A stretch of DNA of 64,000 bases from Sporosarcina ureae DSM 2281 (GCF_000425545.1 NZ_AUDQ01000004.1:62001-126000), one strand, 5' to 3'. Counted from the first letter of the stretch, positions 8,295 to 19,893 are shown. The notes: generated by a model from the letters alone, not told the origin. Numbers and translations are program-made.

Positions 8295-9695
8295 TTACCC
8301 TCTTTTCCAGCGAGTGCCTTGCGCTGTATCTTCTAAAATGATTCCCTGTGCTTTTAGTTCATCACGAATTTCATCCGCCCGTGCAAAATCACGATTCTTC
8401 CGAGCATCAAGACGTTCCTGGATCAAAGCATCTACTTCGTCATCCACTAATTCATCCGCATTATCAAATGGCAATCCAAGTACACCCATTAATTGATCCA
8501 ACGCATCGATGAATTGCTGAAGTACGTGACGGTCTGTATTTTTCTCGAGCAAGTATACGTTCGCATGTTTGGATAGTTCAAAAATGGCTGCAATCGCATT
8601 AGCCGTGTTGAAGTCATCGTCCATCGATTTTTCAAATGCGTTAATTTGTTCGTTAATCTTATCTAACCATAACTCGGAATTTTCTGCTAGATTCGCTGAA
8701 ATCGTTACACGATGCTGCAAGTTGCTGTACGCAGTCTGAATACGTTCCAATCCATTCGACGCGCTTTCTACAAGATCCTGTGCAAAGTTGACTGGATGAC
8801 GATAGTGTACAGAAAGCATGAAGAAACGCAGAACCTTCGGGTCTATTTGCTTACGTATATCATGTACCAAAATAAAATTCCCTAAGGATTTCGACATTTT
8901 TTCGTTATCAATATTGATATAACCGTTATGCATCCAGTAGTTGGCGAAAGTTTTGCCGGTAGCCGCTTCAGACTGCGCGATTTCATTCTCATGATGCGGG
9001 AATGTTAAGTCTTGCCCACCTGCATGAATATCGATCGTGTCCCCAAGAAGCTGTTTGGCCATTACCGAACATTCGATATGCCAGCCAGGACGACCTTTGC
9101 CCCAAGGACTATCCCACGAGACTTCCCCCTCTTTCGCTGATTTCCAAAGCGCAAAGTCAAGAGGATCTGTTTTGATTGCATTTTCTTCCACCCGCGCACC
9201 CACTTTTAACTCATCGATGGATTGATGTGAAAGTTTCCCGTAGCCTTCGAATTTACGTGTACGGAAATAGACATCCCCACGAGATTCGTAAGCAAATCCT
9301 TTGTCAATGAGAACCTGGATAAATTCCACAATGTCATCAATGTGCTCAGTTACTCTAGGATGCGCTGTCGCTACTTCACAGCCGAGAGCATTGACATCTT
9401 CGTGATAGGCCGCAATGAAACGTTCCGTTAAATCTCCGACCTCTTCGTTTAATTCATTTGCTGCTTTAATGATTTTATCGTCTACGTCCGTAAAGTTCGA
9501 GACGTAATTCACTTCATAGCCGCGATATTCCAAGTAGCGACGAATCGTATCAAATGCAATCACAGGACGAGCATTTCCGATATGAATATAGTTATAAACG
9601 GTTGGTCCACAGACATACATTTTGACCTTTCCTTCTTCTATTGGAACAAACTTTTCTTTCTTACGTGTCAATGTATTATAAAGTTGAATGCTCAT
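8295..9695 (-). CDS. cysS: Cysteinyl-tRNA synthetase
   Basis: Charges tRNA-Cys in the cytoplasm. The 466-residue class I synthetase has the zinc/cysteine site CGPTVYNY, the HIGH-type motif HIGN, the second zinc motif GWHIECSVM and KMSKSLGN. A start 21 bp further up (9716) is possible, but AAAGGGAGA at 9 nt supports the ATG at 9695. The coding start overlaps the 3' end of cysE by 20 bp, so the two are translationally coupled. Expression is set by the Cys T-box before cysE. Confidence 0.97.
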   Translation of the reverse strand: MSIQLYNTLTRKKEKFVPIEEGKVKMYVCGPTVYNYIHIGNARPVIAFDTIRRYLEYRGYEVNYVSNFTDVDDKIIKAANELNEEVGDLTERFIAAYHEDVNALGCEVATAHPRVTEHIDDIVEFIQVLIDKGFAYESRGDVYFRTRKFEGYGKLSHQSIDELKVGARVEENAIKTDPLDFALWKSAKEGEVSWDSPWGKGRPGWHIECSVMAKQLLGDTIDIHAGGQDLTFPHHENEIAQSEAATGKTFANYWMHNGYINIDNEKMSKSLGNFILVHDIRKQIDPKVLRFFMLSVHYRHPVNFAQDLVESASNGLERIQTAYSNLQHRVTISANLAENSELWLDKINEQINAFEKSMDDDFNTANAIAAIFELSKHANVYLLEKNTDRHVLQQFIDALDQLMGVLGLPFDNADELVDDEVDALIQERLDARKNRDFARADEIRDELKAQGIILEDTAQGTRWKRG

Positions 9696-10350
9696 GTAAA
9701 TCTCCCTTTTTTCCATTCACGGTTTCCAACTGCTCAGTACGCAGCTTTAACTCCTGAATTTGCTTTTCTAATCGTTTGATTTCATCCGCAATCGGATCTT
9801 GCGTGGAATGATCTAGTTTATTCTTTACACGTATACCATTTGAAATAACGATTTTCCCTGGTATACCAACTACTGTAGAGTTTGGCGGCACTTCTTTTAA
9901 GATGACCGAACCCGCTCCTACTTTACTGTTCTCCCCAATCGTAATGGAACCAAGTACTTTGGCACCCGACGCAACCAATACATTATCACAGAGCGTCGGA
10001 TGTCGCTTACCGCCTTCTTTTCCTGTTCCACCCAATGTAACTCCTTGATACAGTGTTACGTCATCGCCAATTTCACATGTTTCCCCTATGACTACACCCA
10101 TACCATGATCAATGAAAAGACGTCTGCCTATTACGGCTCCTGGATGAATTTCAATACCCGTGAAAAACCTGCTAACTTGCGACACTACACGAGCCAAAAA
10201 CCGAAGATTACGCTTATAAAACACATGCGCAATACGGTGCATCCAAATTGCATGCAACCCCGAATACGTTAAAATTACTTCAACCGTGCTGCGGGCTGCC
10301 GGGTCTTGATCGAAAATACATCGAATATCCTCTTTCATACGTTTGAACAA
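9676..10350 (-). CDS. cysE: Serine O-acetyltransferase
   Basis: Makes O-acetylserine, the carbon acceptor for cysteine synthesis. The protein has the N-terminal helical domain ([21 protein letters not shown]) and a left-handed beta-helix of hexapeptide repeats ([20 protein letters not shown] to [12 protein letters not shown]) with catalytic His and Asp residues in the HPG and DHG contexts. The TTG at 10350 is chosen over the ATG at 10377 because GGGGG precedes it at about 7 nt, giving 224 residues. The C-terminus is a charged coiled-coil tail. It is first in the T-box-controlled operon. Confidence 0.95.
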   Translation of the reverse strand: MFKRMKEDIRCIFDQDPAARSTVEVILTYSGLHAIWMHRIAHVFYKRNLRFLARVVSQVSRFFTGIEIHPGAVIGRRLFIDHGMGVVIGETCEIGDDVTLYQGVTLGGTGKEGGKRHPTLCDNVLVASGAKVLGSITIGENSKVGAGSVILKEVPPNSTVVGIPGKIVISNGIRVKNKLDHSTQDPIADEIKRLEKQIQELKLRTEQLETVNGKKGDLHEHSTL

Positions 10351-10415
10351 TGAACTTCCCCCTTTTTCTTCTTTCACATGACGGCGATTTCCACTATAGA
10401 AAAATTTCTCAAGAT

Positions 10416-10674
10416 AAAAAAAGCGCCCCTGTCACTCATGATGACAGAGACGCAATTAATGCGTGGTTCCACTCCGCTTGAGAACGTAATTGTCCCCCGC
10501 TTAATGTCTTTAACGCAGACTATACGTATGGCCTACTAATAATTTCGGCTCATCGCTCAAAGGTGCATTTCGATAGTGAACGACTCAGGTCATTTCCAGC
10601 CTAGATGACCCTCTCTATAGAGCATCCACTACGTACTTTCCTTTTCGACGCTTTTCATATGACAAATGTATATT
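10416..10674 (-). promoter_or_regulatory. T-box riboswitch, cysteine specificity
   Basis: The leader of cysE-cysS carries the T-box bulge GTGGAACCACG on the minus strand and ends in a terminator stem (GCGTCTCTGTCA.../TGACAGGGGCGC) followed by seven T residues at 10416-10453. In the stem I specifier loop I read GAAATGCACC, with TGC, a Cys codon, in the expected context. Uncharged tRNA-Cys should favour the antiterminator. The specifier reading is an inference from position. Confidence 0.9.
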
Positions 10675-10680
10675 AGGTTC

Positions 10681-10708
10681 ATTTTACAGAAATTCACCGA
10701 AATGTCAA
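10681..10708 (-). promoter_or_regulatory. SigA-type promoter for the cys T-box operon
   Basis: TTGACA (10703-10708), 16-bp spacer, TAAAAT (10681-10686), directly after the gltX stop codon. Confidence 0.8.
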
Positions 10709-10714
10709 TATTGT

Positions 10715-12175
10715 TTATTTTGCAAATCTTTCAACACGTTGAATAATCTTTTCTTTACCAATTAGCGCAATAGCATCCGGTAGTTCAGGACCTGATGTCT
10801 GACCAGTTGCCACGACACGCACAGGCATGAATAAGTTCTTACCTTTATGTCCTGTTTCTTTTTGTACTGCCTTAATTGCCGCTTTAATAGACGGTGCATC
10901 GAATGTTTCCAATTCTTCTAGTTGCTTCTTAAGTGACGTCATCACTTCAGGCACTTGTTCACTCGCCAAAATTTCAGATGCTGTTTCATCATATTCCAAT
11001 GTGTCATGGAAGAACTGGGCGGATAACTCGACGATTTCAGCACCAAAGCTCAATTGACCGTGGTACAGCGCGATCAAATCGTGAACCCATGATTTTTCTT
11101 CAGCAGACATATTTTCTGAAACCAATCCTGCTGCTTGTAGATGTGGCAATGTTAATTCAATTACTTCTTCTAAAGACAGCTTTTTTATATATTGGTTATT
11201 CATCCACGTTAGCTTATCCGTATCGAACATGGAAGGTGACTTCGACAAACGAGACTCATCAAATTGTTCTACGAGTTCGTCATGAGAGAAAATCTCTTCT
11301 TCTCCGACAGGCGACCAACCAAGCAAAGAGAAGAAATTAAACATTGCTTCCGGCAAATAGCCTAAATCTTTATATTGCGCAATGAATTGAATGATTGATT
11401 CATCACGTTTTGAAAGCTTTTTGCGTTCTTCATTGACAATCAGCGTCATATGACCAAATCGTGGGTGGTCCCAACCGAATACGTCAAATACCATTAGTTG
11501 CTTTGGTGTATTCGTCAAATGCTCTTCTCCACGGAAAACATGGGAGATTTTCATCAAGTGATCGTCGACTACTACAGCAAAGTTATACGTCGGAATACCA
11601 TTCGTCTTAACCATAACCCAGTCACCGATGTCTTTTGATTCGAATGTTACTTCACCGCGCACAAGGTCATCGATCGCATACGTAGTATTTTCAGGAACGC
11701 GCATACGAATATTGAATGACTTCCCTGCAGCTTCATTTTCCGCTACTTGTTCTGCTGTTAAATGACGACAAGTACCATCATACATAGGCGCTGCGATTCC
11801 CGCTTCTTTCTGAGCGTCACGCTTTGCTTCTAGCTCTTCAGGTGTACAGAAACATTTGTAGGCATGCCCATTTTCAAGCATTTCGTCTGCATACTTTTTA
11901 TACAAGTCCAGACGTTCCATCTGACGGTATGGGCCGTATTCTCCGCCAATATCAATGGATTCGTCATGATGGATACCGAGCCACGTCAGGTTTTCAAGTT
12001 GTGAAAGTTCGCCACTCTCAATATTTCGCGCTGTATCCGTATCTTCAATACGAACAATAAATTTCCCGTCATAGTGACGAGCAAACAAATAGTTGAATAA
12101 CGCGGTCCGCGCGCCCCCAATATGTAGTTGGCCTGTTGGACTCGGTGCATAACGCACACGTACTTCTTGTGTCAT
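10715..12175 (-). CDS. gltX: Glutamyl-tRNA synthetase
   Basis: Charges tRNA-Glu and, in Firmicutes lacking GlnRS, also tRNA-Gln for later amidation. The 486-residue class I enzyme has [20 protein letters not shown] (HIGH motif as HIGG), the catalytic-fold motif [19 protein letters not shown] (KMSKS loop) and a C-terminal helical anticodon-binding domain. It stands alone between ispF and the cys T-box operon. Confidence 0.97.
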   Translation of the reverse strand: MTQEVRVRYAPSPTGQLHIGGARTALFNYLFARHYDGKFIVRIEDTDTARNIESGELSQLENLTWLGIHHDESIDIGGEYGPYRQMERLDLYKKYADEMLENGHAYKCFCTPEELEAKRDAQKEAGIAAPMYDGTCRHLTAEQVAENEAAGKSFNIRMRVPENTTYAIDDLVRGEVTFESKDIGDWVMVKTNGIPTYNFAVVVDDHLMKISHVFRGEEHLTNTPKQLMVFDVFGWDHPRFGHMTLIVNEERKKLSKRDESIIQFIAQYKDLGYLPEAMFNFFSLLGWSPVGEEEIFSHDELVEQFDESRLSKSPSMFDTDKLTWMNNQYIKKLSLEEVIELTLPHLQAAGLVSENMSAEEKSWVHDLIALYHGQLSFGAEIVELSAQFFHDTLEYDETASEILASEQVPEVMTSLKKQLEELETFDAPSIKAAIKAVQKETGHKGKNLFMPVRVVATGQTSGPELPDAIALIGKEKIIQRVERFAK

Positions 12176-12258
12176 AATAGTTACCTCTCCGTTTCGAATT
12201 GATTACGTTCTTATATAATTTCCTATCTATTTTAGCACTCTAAAGGACGTTTTGAAAG

Positions 12259-12738
12259 TTACTGGTTTTTCATCAGTAAAATCGTTGCCATTGCTGCGAT
12301 TCCTTCTTCACGCCCAGGGAAGCCTAGACGTTCCGTAGTCGTAGCTTTCACATTCACTTGCGACAGATCTGCTTCGAGCAATTCCGCCACGCGTTCACGG
12401 ATGTCTCCAATATACGGTGCCATTTTTGGACGTTGCGCAATAATCGTACAATCAATATTACCTAAACGGTAGCCTTCTTCTTTTACCATCGCCCATACAT
12501 TCTCCAATAAAATAGCAGAATCAGCGTCTTTAAACGCGTCGTCCGTATCAGGGAAATGTGTACCAATATCCACTTTTCCAATCGCACCTAGTGCAGCATC
12601 TGTTACTGTGTGTAGTAGCACATCCGCATCGGAGTGACCAATCAACCCTTTTGAGTGCGGAATGGTGATACCACCAATAATGAGTGGTCTACCTTCTTCA
12701 AATGCATGTACATCAAAACCTTGTCCAATTCGAAACAT
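12259..12738 (-). CDS. ispF: 2-C-methyl-D-erythritol 2,4-cyclodiphosphate synthase
   Basis: Fifth step of the MEP isoprenoid pathway. The 159-residue protein has the metal-binding GQGFDVHAF (5-13), the HSDADVLLH loop and the C-terminal [19 protein letters not shown], all intact. The ATG at 12738 follows AGGAGG and gives the normal length; the longer frame to 12780 would run back into ispD. It follows ispD by 13 bp. Confidence 0.97.
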   Translation of the reverse strand: MFRIGQGFDVHAFEEGRPLIIGGITIPHSKGLIGHSDADVLLHTVTDAALGAIGKVDIGTHFPDTDDAFKDADSAILLENVWAMVKEEGYRLGNIDCTIIAQRPKMAPYIGDIRERVAELLEADLSQVNVKATTTERLGFPGREEGIAAMATILLMKNQ

Positions 12739-12751
12739 GTAATTATTCCTC

Positions 12752-13441
12752 CTACTTTCTTCTAGCCAGTAAGATTTCACCTATAGCAAGATCTTCCTGA
12801 GTCGTCATTTTTACATTATCATATGAACTTTCCACCACTTGGACTTCGTGGCCAAGTCGTTCCACTAACATGGATTCATCCGTGCCAAGGAAACCTTCTG
12901 CAATAGCCGAGTCCGATGCTTCTTTCAACAATTCATATTGAAATGCCTGAGGCGTTTGTACGAGCCACAGCTTTTCACGAGCCAAAGTTTCTTTGACAGT
13001 ACCATCTTCCGCGTACTTAATTGTATCCTTCGCCTTAACTGCTGCTATAGCTGCACCCTTTTCATTAGCAGTACGCACCAGTTCCGTAATAATTGACGAA
13101 TTCAAGAAAGGTCTAGCCGCGTCATGGACGAGAACAATACCTTTCCCTTTGTAAGCAGAGATACAAGCTGCAACACTGTTTTGACGCTCACCACCACCCT
13201 TTACAAATGTAATAGGTTTCACGTGTTGATCCTGTTTGAGAATCTCTTCAATTACAACTTGCTCTTCCGGCTTCACAGCCATAATGACTTCTTCACAATT
13301 AGGGTCTTCTTGAAACACACTGACTGTATGATACAAAATTGAATGCTCTCCAATTTTCAGGAAAAGCTTATTTTGTCCAGCACCCATTCGTTTGCCGCTT
13401 CCCGCGGCAGGAATCATCACTGTATATTTCACGTTTGTCAC
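12752..13441 (-). CDS. ispD: 2-C-methyl-D-erythritol 4-phosphate cytidylyltransferase
   Basis: Third step of the MEP pathway, adding CMP to MEP. The 229-residue protein has the nucleotide-binding motif [19 protein letters not shown] (10-28), [10 protein letters not shown] (about 103-112) and the TPQAF motif. The start is a GTG at 13441 or possibly the GTG at 13432; neither has a strong ribosome-binding site. It is sandwiched between yacL and ispF. Confidence 0.95.
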   Translation of the reverse strand: MTNVKYTVMIPAAGSGKRMGAGQNKLFLKIGEHSILYHTVSVFQEDPNCEEVIMAVKPEEQVVIEEILKQDQHVKPITFVKGGGERQNSVAACISAYKGKGIVLVHDAARPFLNSSIITELVRTANEKGAAIAAVKAKDTIKYAEDGTVKETLAREKLWLVQTPQAFQYELLKEASDSAIAEGFLGTDESMLVERLGHEVQVVESSYDNVKMTTQEDLAIGEILLARRK

Positions 13442-13458
13442 TCTGCTTTCTATGCTGG

Positions 13459-14547
13459 TTATCGACCTTTGGGTTTCGCAAAAATCATTCGTCCTGCAGA
13501 AGTTTGCAATACACTGGTTACTACAACGTCAATGGCATCTCCGATATGAGACCGACCATCTTCAATGACAATCATTGTGCCATCATCCAAGTATGCAACA
13601 CCTTGATTATGCTCTTTACCGTCTTTGATTACGACTACATGCATTTCTTCACCTGGAATGACTACCGGTTTTACTGCATTAGCGAGATCATTTATATTCA
13701 ATACTGCCACACCATGCAAATCCGAGACTTTATTTAAGTTAAAATCATTTGTTACAACTAATCCATCCATTTTCTTCGCCAGTTTAACTAACTTTAAATC
13801 CACTTCGGCTACATTCGGAATATCTTCGTCGGTAATGAGCACTTGAGGACCGTCATCATTTTGTAAACGCTTTAGAATATCGAGACCACGTCTACCTTTT
13901 GTTCGCTTCAACGTATCAGATGAATCGGCTATATGCTGTAGTTCGGTCAGTACAAACTGAGGTACAACTAAAATTCCCTGTAAAAATCCTGTCGCCACTA
14001 TATCCGCAATGCGTCCATCGATAATGACGCTTGTATCTAGTAACTTATATACATCTTTTTGTGGTGGAGTGACAATGGGTTCTGTCGATTCTTTCTTTTT
14101 TGCAGTTGTCATGCGTAAATTAGAGAATGCATTAATAAACTCTTCCCACTTTTTAAAACCTACTTGGAAACCTAAATAGCCGAGAAGAATAGACAATAAG
14201 ACAGGCACAACAGAAGACACTACCGGAAAACCAATTGCACTTAGTCCGAAACTGAATAAAAAAGCTACGATTAACCCTACCACTAATCCGATTGTACCGA
14301 ATAATAAATCCATGATCGGTGCTTTCAGAAGTCTTTCTTCAATCCATTTAATGAAATTTACAATCGGTTCAGTTAAAAATAAGCTTAATAAAAATAGAAT
14401 GATTGCTCCTATAATTGCCTCCACATAAGGGTTTTCTATGATCGGGCGTGATGTAAACTCAAACATAGCGAATAAGTACGGTAAAAATAAAACACCGAGA
14501 GTTCCTCCGATTAATAAGAATGAAACTTGGACTACTCTTTTCAACAT
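13459..14547 (-). CDS. yacL: PIN/TRAM-domain membrane protein YacL
   Basis: Firmicute membrane protein with about four N-terminal transmembrane segments (residues 1-125), then a PIN nuclease-like domain (LLDTSVIIDGRIADIVATG, conserved acidic residues, VVTNDFNLNKVS) and a C-terminal TRAM RNA-binding domain (EEMHVVVIKDGKEHNQGVAY). The start at 14547 follows AAGGAGGTGG; the longer frame to 14592 is rejected. This arrangement suggests a membrane-tethered RNase, but the function is not established. In B. subtilis disA separates it from radA; here disA is missing. Confidence 0.9.
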   Translation of the reverse strand: MLKRVVQVSFLLIGGTLGVLFLPYLFAMFEFTSRPIIENPYVEAIIGAIILFLLSLFLTEPIVNFIKWIEERLLKAPIMDLLFGTIGLVVGLIVAFLFSFGLSAIGFPVVSSVVPVLLSILLGYLGFQVGFKKWEEFINAFSNLRMTTAKKKESTEPIVTPPQKDVYKLLDTSVIIDGRIADIVATGFLQGILVVPQFVLTELQHIADSSDTLKRTKGRRGLDILKRLQNDDGPQVLITDEDIPNVAEVDLKLVKLAKKMDGLVVTNDFNLNKVSDLHGVAVLNINDLANAVKPVVIPGEEMHVVVIKDGKEHNQGVAYLDDGTMIVIEDGRSHIGDAIDVVVTSVLQTSAGRMIFAKPKGR

Positions 14548-14611
14548 ATTCTTCCACCTCCTTTTCCTTCCTAATAGTATACAACGAATCATGGTTAGCT
14601 GCTTAGGTTAA

Positions 14612-14637
14612 GTGAGGAATTTCTGAAAATTCCTCAC
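14612..14637. other. Perfect 11-bp inverted repeat in the radA-yacL gap
   Basis: GTGAGGAATTT against AAATTCCTCAC with the loop CTGA. No T run follows on either strand, so it does not look like an intrinsic terminator. It lies in the 164-bp gap between the radA stop and the yacL start, where disA would be expected. Confidence 0.6.
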
Positions 14638-14711
14638 TCCTCCTACTAGGACTATCTCAACGGCAGGAAAGTTTCTTGCTATTCTACTCATCCCGTCATA
14701 TAAAATAGACG

Positions 14712-16082
14712 TTATCTGAATGCCATTCCTAACGCTTCCGTAATAGTTTCAACGCCTACCACTTCAATCCCATTCGGAATATCCCAACCGCCCAAATTAG
14801 ACGACGGAATGATAATGCGATCAAAACCAAGTTTCGCCGCTTCCGTGACGCGTTGTTCTATTCTAGATACCCTTCTAACCTCACCTGTTAACCCTACTTC
14901 ACCAACAAAACAATCGCGCGCCCCTACAGCGGTGTCGCGATAGCTAGAAACAATACTTAGCAAGACGGCTAAATCAATGGCCGGCTCATCCAACTTAACA
15001 CCGCCCGCAACTTTAATATACGCATCTTGTGTCTGTAATAGCATCCCTGCACGTTTTTCCAATACCGCCATTAATAGCTGCACACGGTTTTGATCCAATC
15101 CAGTCGCCATGCGCTTCGGATAATTGAAACTTGATGCCGTCATCAGTGCCTGAATTTCAACAAGTATCGGCCGTGTGCCTTCCATAGAAGCGACAATGGT
15201 AGAGCCCGCTCCACCTTGCGATCGCTCACGCAAAAACATTTCAGAAGGATTTAAGACTTCCTTTAATCCAGCCTGCAACATTTCAAAAATGGCAATTTCA
15301 TTAGTAGAACCAAAACGATTTTTAACACTTCGTAAAATACGGTACGTGTGGTGACGTTCACCTTCAAAATACAGCACCGTATCCACCATATGCTCAAGCA
15401 ATCGTGGTCCAGCAATTTGTCCTTCTTTTGTTACGTGACCTACGAGGAATATGGCAATGTTTTGCGTCTTTGCTATACGCATTAGTTCTGCGGTACATTC
15501 ACGCACTTGCGATACACTTCCTGGTGCCGATGATACTTCAGGATGATGAACAGTCTGAATCGAGTCCACAACCACAAACTTCGGCTTCACTTCATCCACC
15601 GTTTCATTGATCATTGCGAGATCGGTTTCGGCATAAATATATAACTCATCTGACTTCACGCCTAATCGTTCTGCACGTAACTTAGTTTGCTTGATCGATT
15701 CTTCTCCTGAAATATACAGTACACGCTGTTGTTGATTCGCAAGTAACGATGAGACTTGTAGCAACAATGTAGACTTCCCGATTCCTGGATCCCCGCCGAT
15801 TAATATGAGCGAGCCCGGTACAATCCCACCACCGAGTACGCGGTTTAATTCTTCTAATTCTGTTTTAACACGTGGCTCTTCAGCCATTTCCACCTGACTG
15901 ATAGGCAAAGCTTTGTGCTTCACTCTTTCACCATGCTGAAATGCAGCACGCGGTCCCTTTTGAACAATCTCCACTTCTTCATCCATCGTGTTCCATTCTC
16001 CACAACCAGGACAACGCCCCATCCACTTAGCGGACTCATATCCACAAGAACGGCACATGAACTTCGACTTACGCTTAGCCAT
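14712..16082 (-). CDS. radA: DNA repair protein RadA
   Basis: RecA-like branch-migration helicase that helps process recombination intermediates. The 456-residue protein has a CxxC zinc finger ([21 protein letters not shown], residues about 10-30, four Cys), Walker [13 protein letters not shown] (about 94-105), the RadA-specific KNRFGS motif and a C-terminal Lon-like domain (about 285-456). It follows clpC, separated by a strong terminator. Confidence 0.97.
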   Translation of the reverse strand: MAKRKSKFMCRSCGYESAKWMGRCPGCGEWNTMDEEVEIVQKGPRAAFQHGERVKHKALPISQVEMAEEPRVKTELEELNRVLGGGIVPGSLILIGGDPGIGKSTLLLQVSSLLANQQQRVLYISGEESIKQTKLRAERLGVKSDELYIYAETDLAMINETVDEVKPKFVVVDSIQTVHHPEVSSAPGSVSQVRECTAELMRIAKTQNIAIFLVGHVTKEGQIAGPRLLEHMVDTVLYFEGERHHTYRILRSVKNRFGSTNEIAIFEMLQAGLKEVLNPSEMFLRERSQGGAGSTIVASMEGTRPILVEIQALMTASSFNYPKRMATGLDQNRVQLLMAVLEKRAGMLLQTQDAYIKVAGGVKLDEPAIDLAVLLSIVSSYRDTAVGARDCFVGEVGLTGEVRRVSRIEQRVTEAAKLGFDRIIIPSSNLGGWDIPNGIEVVGVETITEALGMAFR

Positions 16083-16100
16083 ACACTCTCTCCTTATTTG

Positions 16101-16159
16101 AAAAAATACGAAAAGGACAGCTCGCTACGCTTTTAAAAACTAAGCGAGCGAGCTATCCT
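16101..16159 (-). terminator. Intrinsic terminator after clpC
   Basis: Minus-strand stem of about 13 bp (AGGATAGCTCGCT against AGCGAGCTGTCCT, one mismatch) with flanking T runs. It should separate the CtsR regulon transcript from radA. Confidence 0.75.
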
Positions 16160-16172
16160 GTTGATCATATTA

Positions 16173-18620
16173 TTATTTTTCTACTGCTACTGTGTGTTTC
16201 TCCGTGCGTACGATAAACTGATCATCCTCTACATCAATGATTACTTTTTCACCCATCAGAACTTTACCTTCAAGTAACTCTTCAGATAAACGATCTTCTA
16301 CATGTTTCTGTAATGCACGACGTAATGGACGAGCTCCGTATTCCGGATCATATCCCTCTTCCGTGATTTTATCTTTAGCTGAATCCGTCAACACCAATTC
16401 GATGTCCTGTTCAGCCAAGCGCTTAGAAAGTTCATCACTCATCAAGCTGACAATTTCACGCAAGTGTTCTTTCTCCAATGAATGGAAGACAATCATGTCA
16501 TCTACACGGTTCAAGAACTCCGGTCGGAATGTTTTCTTCAATTCTGCAAGCATTTTTTCCTTCATGTCATCGTAGTCGGATTCGCCGTCTTGAATATTAA
16601 AGCCAACGTAACGGTTTTTCTTCAATTCCGTTGCTCCAACGTTTGAAGTCATGATAATTACTGTGTTGCGGAAATCAACTGTACGTCCTTTAGAATCCGT
16701 TAAACGTCCGTCTTCTAATACTTGCAATAAGATATTGAAAACATCTGGATGTGCTTTTTCAATCTCATCAAGTAGTACAACTGAGTACGGCTTACGGCGA
16801 ACTTTCTCCGTTAACTGGCCTCCTTCATCATATCCTACATAGCCTGGAGGTGATCCGACTAGACGAGATGTAGAATGTTTCTCCATATATTCGGACATAT
16901 CGATACGAATCATCGCATCTTCATCGCCGAACATCACTTCCGCCAACGCACGGCCTAGTTCAGTTTTACCTACACCAGTCGGGCCCAAGAAAATGAATGA
17001 ACCAATAGGACGTTTCGGATCTTTCAATCCTGCACGTGCTCGACGGATGGCTTTCGAAATAGATAACACTGCTTCTTTTTGACCAATGACACGTTGATGC
17101 AAAATTTCTTCCATATTCAGCAATTTAGCCGACTCTGTCTCCGCAATTTTGTCAACAGGAATTCCTGTCCACATCGCCACTACTGACGCGATATCATTCA
17201 CTGTCACTTCGGATTCAGTCTGCCCTTGTTTCTCTTTCCAAGCTGCTTTCGTTGTTTCCAACTCTTCCTTCATCTTCTGCTCTTTATCACGATATGAAGC
17301 AACTTTCTCAAATTCTTGGCTTTGCACAGCTGCGTTCTTCTCAGAACGAATTGCTTCAAGCTTCACCTCGAGCTCCTTCAAGTTAGGAGGAGTTGTATAT
17401 GAACGCAAGCGCACTTTCGATCCAGCTTCGTCAATTAAGTCAATCGCTTTATCTGGTAAGAAACGGTCCGAGATATAACGATCAGACATCTTCGCTGCCG
17501 CTTCAACCGCTTCATCCGTAATCTTCACACGGTGATGCGCTTCGTAACGGTCGCGCAAGCCTTTAATGATCTGAATCGTTTCCTCTACAGATGGCTCATC
17601 AACCTGGATCGGTTGGAAACGTCGTTCAAGCGCTGCGTCTTTTTCAATATATTTACGGTATTCGTCAAGTGTAGTAGCACCGATACACTGTAGTTCACCA
17701 CGTGCAAGAGATGGCTTCAAGATATTGGATGCATCGATAGCACCTTCTGCTCCACCTGCCCCGATCAACGTGTGCAATTCATCGATGAATAAGATAATGT
17801 TACCCGCTTGACGAATTTCTTCCATTACCTTCTTCATTCTATCTTCGAACTCACCGCGGTATTTTGTACCCGCGACGACTGTACCCATATCTAATGTCAT
17901 AACGCGTTTATCACGCAATATTTCAGGCACTTCGTTACTTACGACTTGCTGTGCCAAACCTTCTGCAATCGCTGTTTTACCTACACCTGGTTCCCCAATC
18001 AATACTGGGTTGTTTTTCGTACGTCGTGCCAATACTTCAATAACACGTGTAATTTCTTTGCTTCGTCCAATTACTGGATCCAGCGTGCCCTCACGTGCGA
18101 TTTCAGTTAAATCACGTGCTAAGCCATCCAATGTTGGTGTTGCTGCCGATGCAGAATTCGCTGGGTTGCCAACAGAACTTTCATCATTGCCAAGCAACTG
18201 AAGTACTTGCTGGCGAGCTTTGTTCAAGCTAACACCTGCATTATTCAGAACGCGTGCAGCCACGCCTTCTCCTTCTCGAATCAAAGCCAATAAAATGTGC
18301 TCTGTGCCGATATAAGAATGTCCTAATTTACGAGACTCATCAACGGATAATTCAATAACTCGTTTGGCGCGAGGAGTATAATGAACGATCGGACCCACAT
18401 CTTTAGAGCCTACACCTACTAGAATTTCTACTTCTCGTTCAATAGTATCCGCATTCACACTAATTGCTTCAAGAGCTTTTGCTGCGATGCCGCCACCTTC
18501 TCGAATCAATCCAAGCAGGATACGCTCAGTACCAATAGATTCATGTTTTAAACGAATAGCCTCTTCTTGAGCCAGTTGTAAAACTTTTTGTGCACGTTGT
18601 GTAAATCGATTAAACATCAT
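16173..18620 (-). CDS. clpC: ATP-dependent Clp protease ATP-binding subunit ClpC
   Basis: HSP100 unfoldase that feeds ClpP and, with McsB, degrades arginine-phosphorylated proteins. The protein has two N-terminal Clp repeats (about 1-140), AAA-1 with Walker [16 protein letters not shown], a middle UVR-like coiled coil (about 415-470) that binds adaptors such as MecA/McsB, and AAA-2 with [18 protein letters not shown]. Start 18620 (MMFNRF) has AGGGG at 7 nt; the ATG at 18626 is too close to it. Its own CtsR-controlled promoter lies upstream. Confidence 0.97.
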   Translation of the reverse strand: MMFNRFTQRAQKVLQLAQEEAIRLKHESIGTERILLGLIREGGGIAAKALEAISVNADTIEREVEILVGVGSKDVGPIVHYTPRAKRVIELSVDESRKLGHSYIGTEHILLALIREGEGVAARVLNNAGVSLNKARQQVLQLLGNDESSVGNPANSASAATPTLDGLARDLTEIAREGTLDPVIGRSKEITRVIEVLARRTKNNPVLIGEPGVGKTAIAEGLAQQVVSNEVPEILRDKRVMTLDMGTVVAGTKYRGEFEDRMKKVMEEIRQAGNIILFIDELHTLIGAGGAEGAIDASNILKPSLARGELQCIGATTLDEYRKYIEKDAALERRFQPIQVDEPSVEETIQIIKGLRDRYEAHHRVKITDEAVEAAAKMSDRYISDRFLPDKAIDLIDEAGSKVRLRSYTTPPNLKELEVKLEAIRSEKNAAVQSQEFEKVASYRDKEQKMKEELETTKAAWKEKQGQTESEVTVNDIASVVAMWTGIPVDKIAETESAKLLNMEEILHQRVIGQKEAVLSISKAIRRARAGLKDPKRPIGSFIFLGPTGVGKTELGRALAEVMFGDEDAMIRIDMSEYMEKHSTSRLVGSPPGYVGYDEGGQLTEKVRRKPYSVVLLDEIEKAHPDVFNILLQVLEDGRLTDSKGRTVDFRNTVIIMTSNVGATELKKNRYVGFNIQDGESDYDDMKEKMLAELKKTFRPEFLNRVDDMIVFHSLEKEHLREIVSLMSDELSKRLAEQDIELVLTDSAKDKITEEGYDPEYGARPLRRALQKHVEDRLSEELLEGKVLMGEKVIIDVEDDQFIVRTEKHTVAVEK

Positions 18621-18748
18621 ATTCATTCCCCTCTTCCTTCATCAGTGGACTATATTCTATGTTATGCAAAATAACACATCAATGCTTTGTTTCCTATAAC
18701 TATATATATTCATGTCAATTCGCGATACAACCTAATTCGCATATTGAC

Positions 18749-18765
18749 TTTGACTATCTTTGATT
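18749..18765 (-). promoter_or_regulatory. CtsR operator before clpC
   Basis: Tandem heptads AATCAAA-GAT-AGTCAAA on the minus strand, close to the CtsR consensus of two GGTCAAA heptads spaced by 3 nt. It lies immediately downstream of the -10 box, so bound CtsR would block transcription starting at clpC. Confidence 0.85.
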
Positions 18766-18766
18766 A

Positions 18767-18795
18767 ATTATAAATGCTATAAGACTTTCTTGCAA
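18767..18795 (-). promoter_or_regulatory. SigA-type promoter for clpC, inside the ctsR operon
   Basis: TTGCAA (18790-18795), 17-bp spacer, TATAAT (18767-18772). It sits just after the mcsB stop and overlaps the start region of a CtsR operator, giving clpC a heat-inducible transcript separate from the ctsR-mcsA-mcsB one. Confidence 0.8.
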
Positions 18796-18804
18796 AAACT
18801 TTGC

Positions 18805-19893
18805 TCACAACGAATCACTGTCTTTTTCTTGTGCAACAGATCGCTCTACTCCTAGCCGATCACGGAATAATTGTGCACGAAGGATATCTCGTTCATCAGA
18901 TGTTAATTCTGCCTTCGCGTATTGCTGCAGAAAACCGGGCTGCATGAAAATCATCAATTCATTCAAAATTGTCATATCAATATTTTCAATGATACCTAAA
19001 TCTATACCCAAACGGACGTCAGACAAACATTTTGCCGCTTCTGCTGACGGCAAGATTCGCGAATGAGTCAGTGTCCCGAGCGCCCTGAATAATCTATTTT
19101 CCAAGTGAACTTCTGACTTAGCCAATAATAATTCACGTGATTTCTTTTCATGTGCAATCAAGCGTTTTGAAATACTCTCTAAGTCTTTCAAGATTTCCTC
19201 TTCTGATTTGCCGAGTGTGATTTGATTGGAAACCTGATAAATGTTACCGAGTGCTTCACTGCCCTCTCCATAACTTCCACGTACGACCATTCCAAGCCTT
19301 GATATCGCGGGTATAATTCGCTCGATTTGCTTAGTGATGGTTAATGCAGGTAAATGCATCATGACTGAGGCGCGCATTCCCGTACCGGTGTTAGATGGAC
19401 AACTTGTCAAATAGCCGAATGTTTCATCGAAAGCATAGTTCAAATTCACTTCAAGTTCGCTATCTACTCGATCAGCGTGTTCATATGCCTGATCTATTTG
19501 AAAACCTGGATAAATACATTGAATGCGAATATGATCTTCTTCATTCACCATAATACTAATTGTTTCGTCTTCGGACAGTAAAACGGATCCATGTTTTTTA
19601 GGATTGATCAACTGTGGACTGACTAAATGCTTCTCGACTAAAATCTGGCGTTCAAGCGGAGACAAATCTTCCATTGTGATGCCTGTAAAATGATGGTTCT
19701 GCATCGTCTCGACTGCCTGATCCAATGCTTCGCTAACGTCGTTCGCATCTTCCTGCGAGGCACTTATCGGAAATGGATAATCTTGTAAATTTCGAGCTAG
19801 CCTGATTCTTGTGGACAAGACGATGTCAGCATGCTCACCTTCCGCCACCATCCAACCTGTCAGTTCCTGTTTGATGAATTTTTTAAATGACAT
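18805..19893 (-). CDS. mcsB: Protein arginine kinase McsB
   Basis: Phosphorylates arginine residues, marking proteins for ClpCP; it also inactivates CtsR. The 362-residue phosphagen-kinase-like protein has STRIRLARN for ATP binding, the catalytic region LTSCPSNTGTGMRASVMMHL with its essential Cys, and RGSYGEGSEALGNIYQVSNQ. The ATG at 19893 is chosen (GGAGGTGAT upstream); it overlaps the mcsA stop by 11 bp. A C-terminal acidic tail (EKDSDSL) follows the conserved DERDILRAQLFRDRL. Confidence 0.95.
   Translation of the reverse strand: MSFKKFIKQELTGWMVAEGEHADIVLSTRIRLARNLQDYPFPISASQEDANDVSEALDQAVETMQNHHFTGITMEDLSPLERQILVEKHLVSPQLINPKKHGSVLLSEDETISIMVNEEDHIRIQCIYPGFQIDQAYEHADRVDSELEVNLNYAFDETFGYLTSCPSNTGTGMRASVMMHLPALTITKQIERIIPAISRLGMVVRGSYGEGSEALGNIYQVSNQITLGKSEEEILKDLESISKRLIAHEKKSRELLLAKSEVHLENRLFRALGTLTHSRILPSAEAAKCLSDVRLGIDLGIIENIDMTILNELMIFMQPGFLQQYAKAELTSDERDILRAQLFRDRLGVERSVAQEKDSDSL

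Noticed and set aside
14612..14637. Terminator after radA
   Set aside because: The hairpin is perfect, but neither strand has a T run after it, so I list it only as an inverted repeat.
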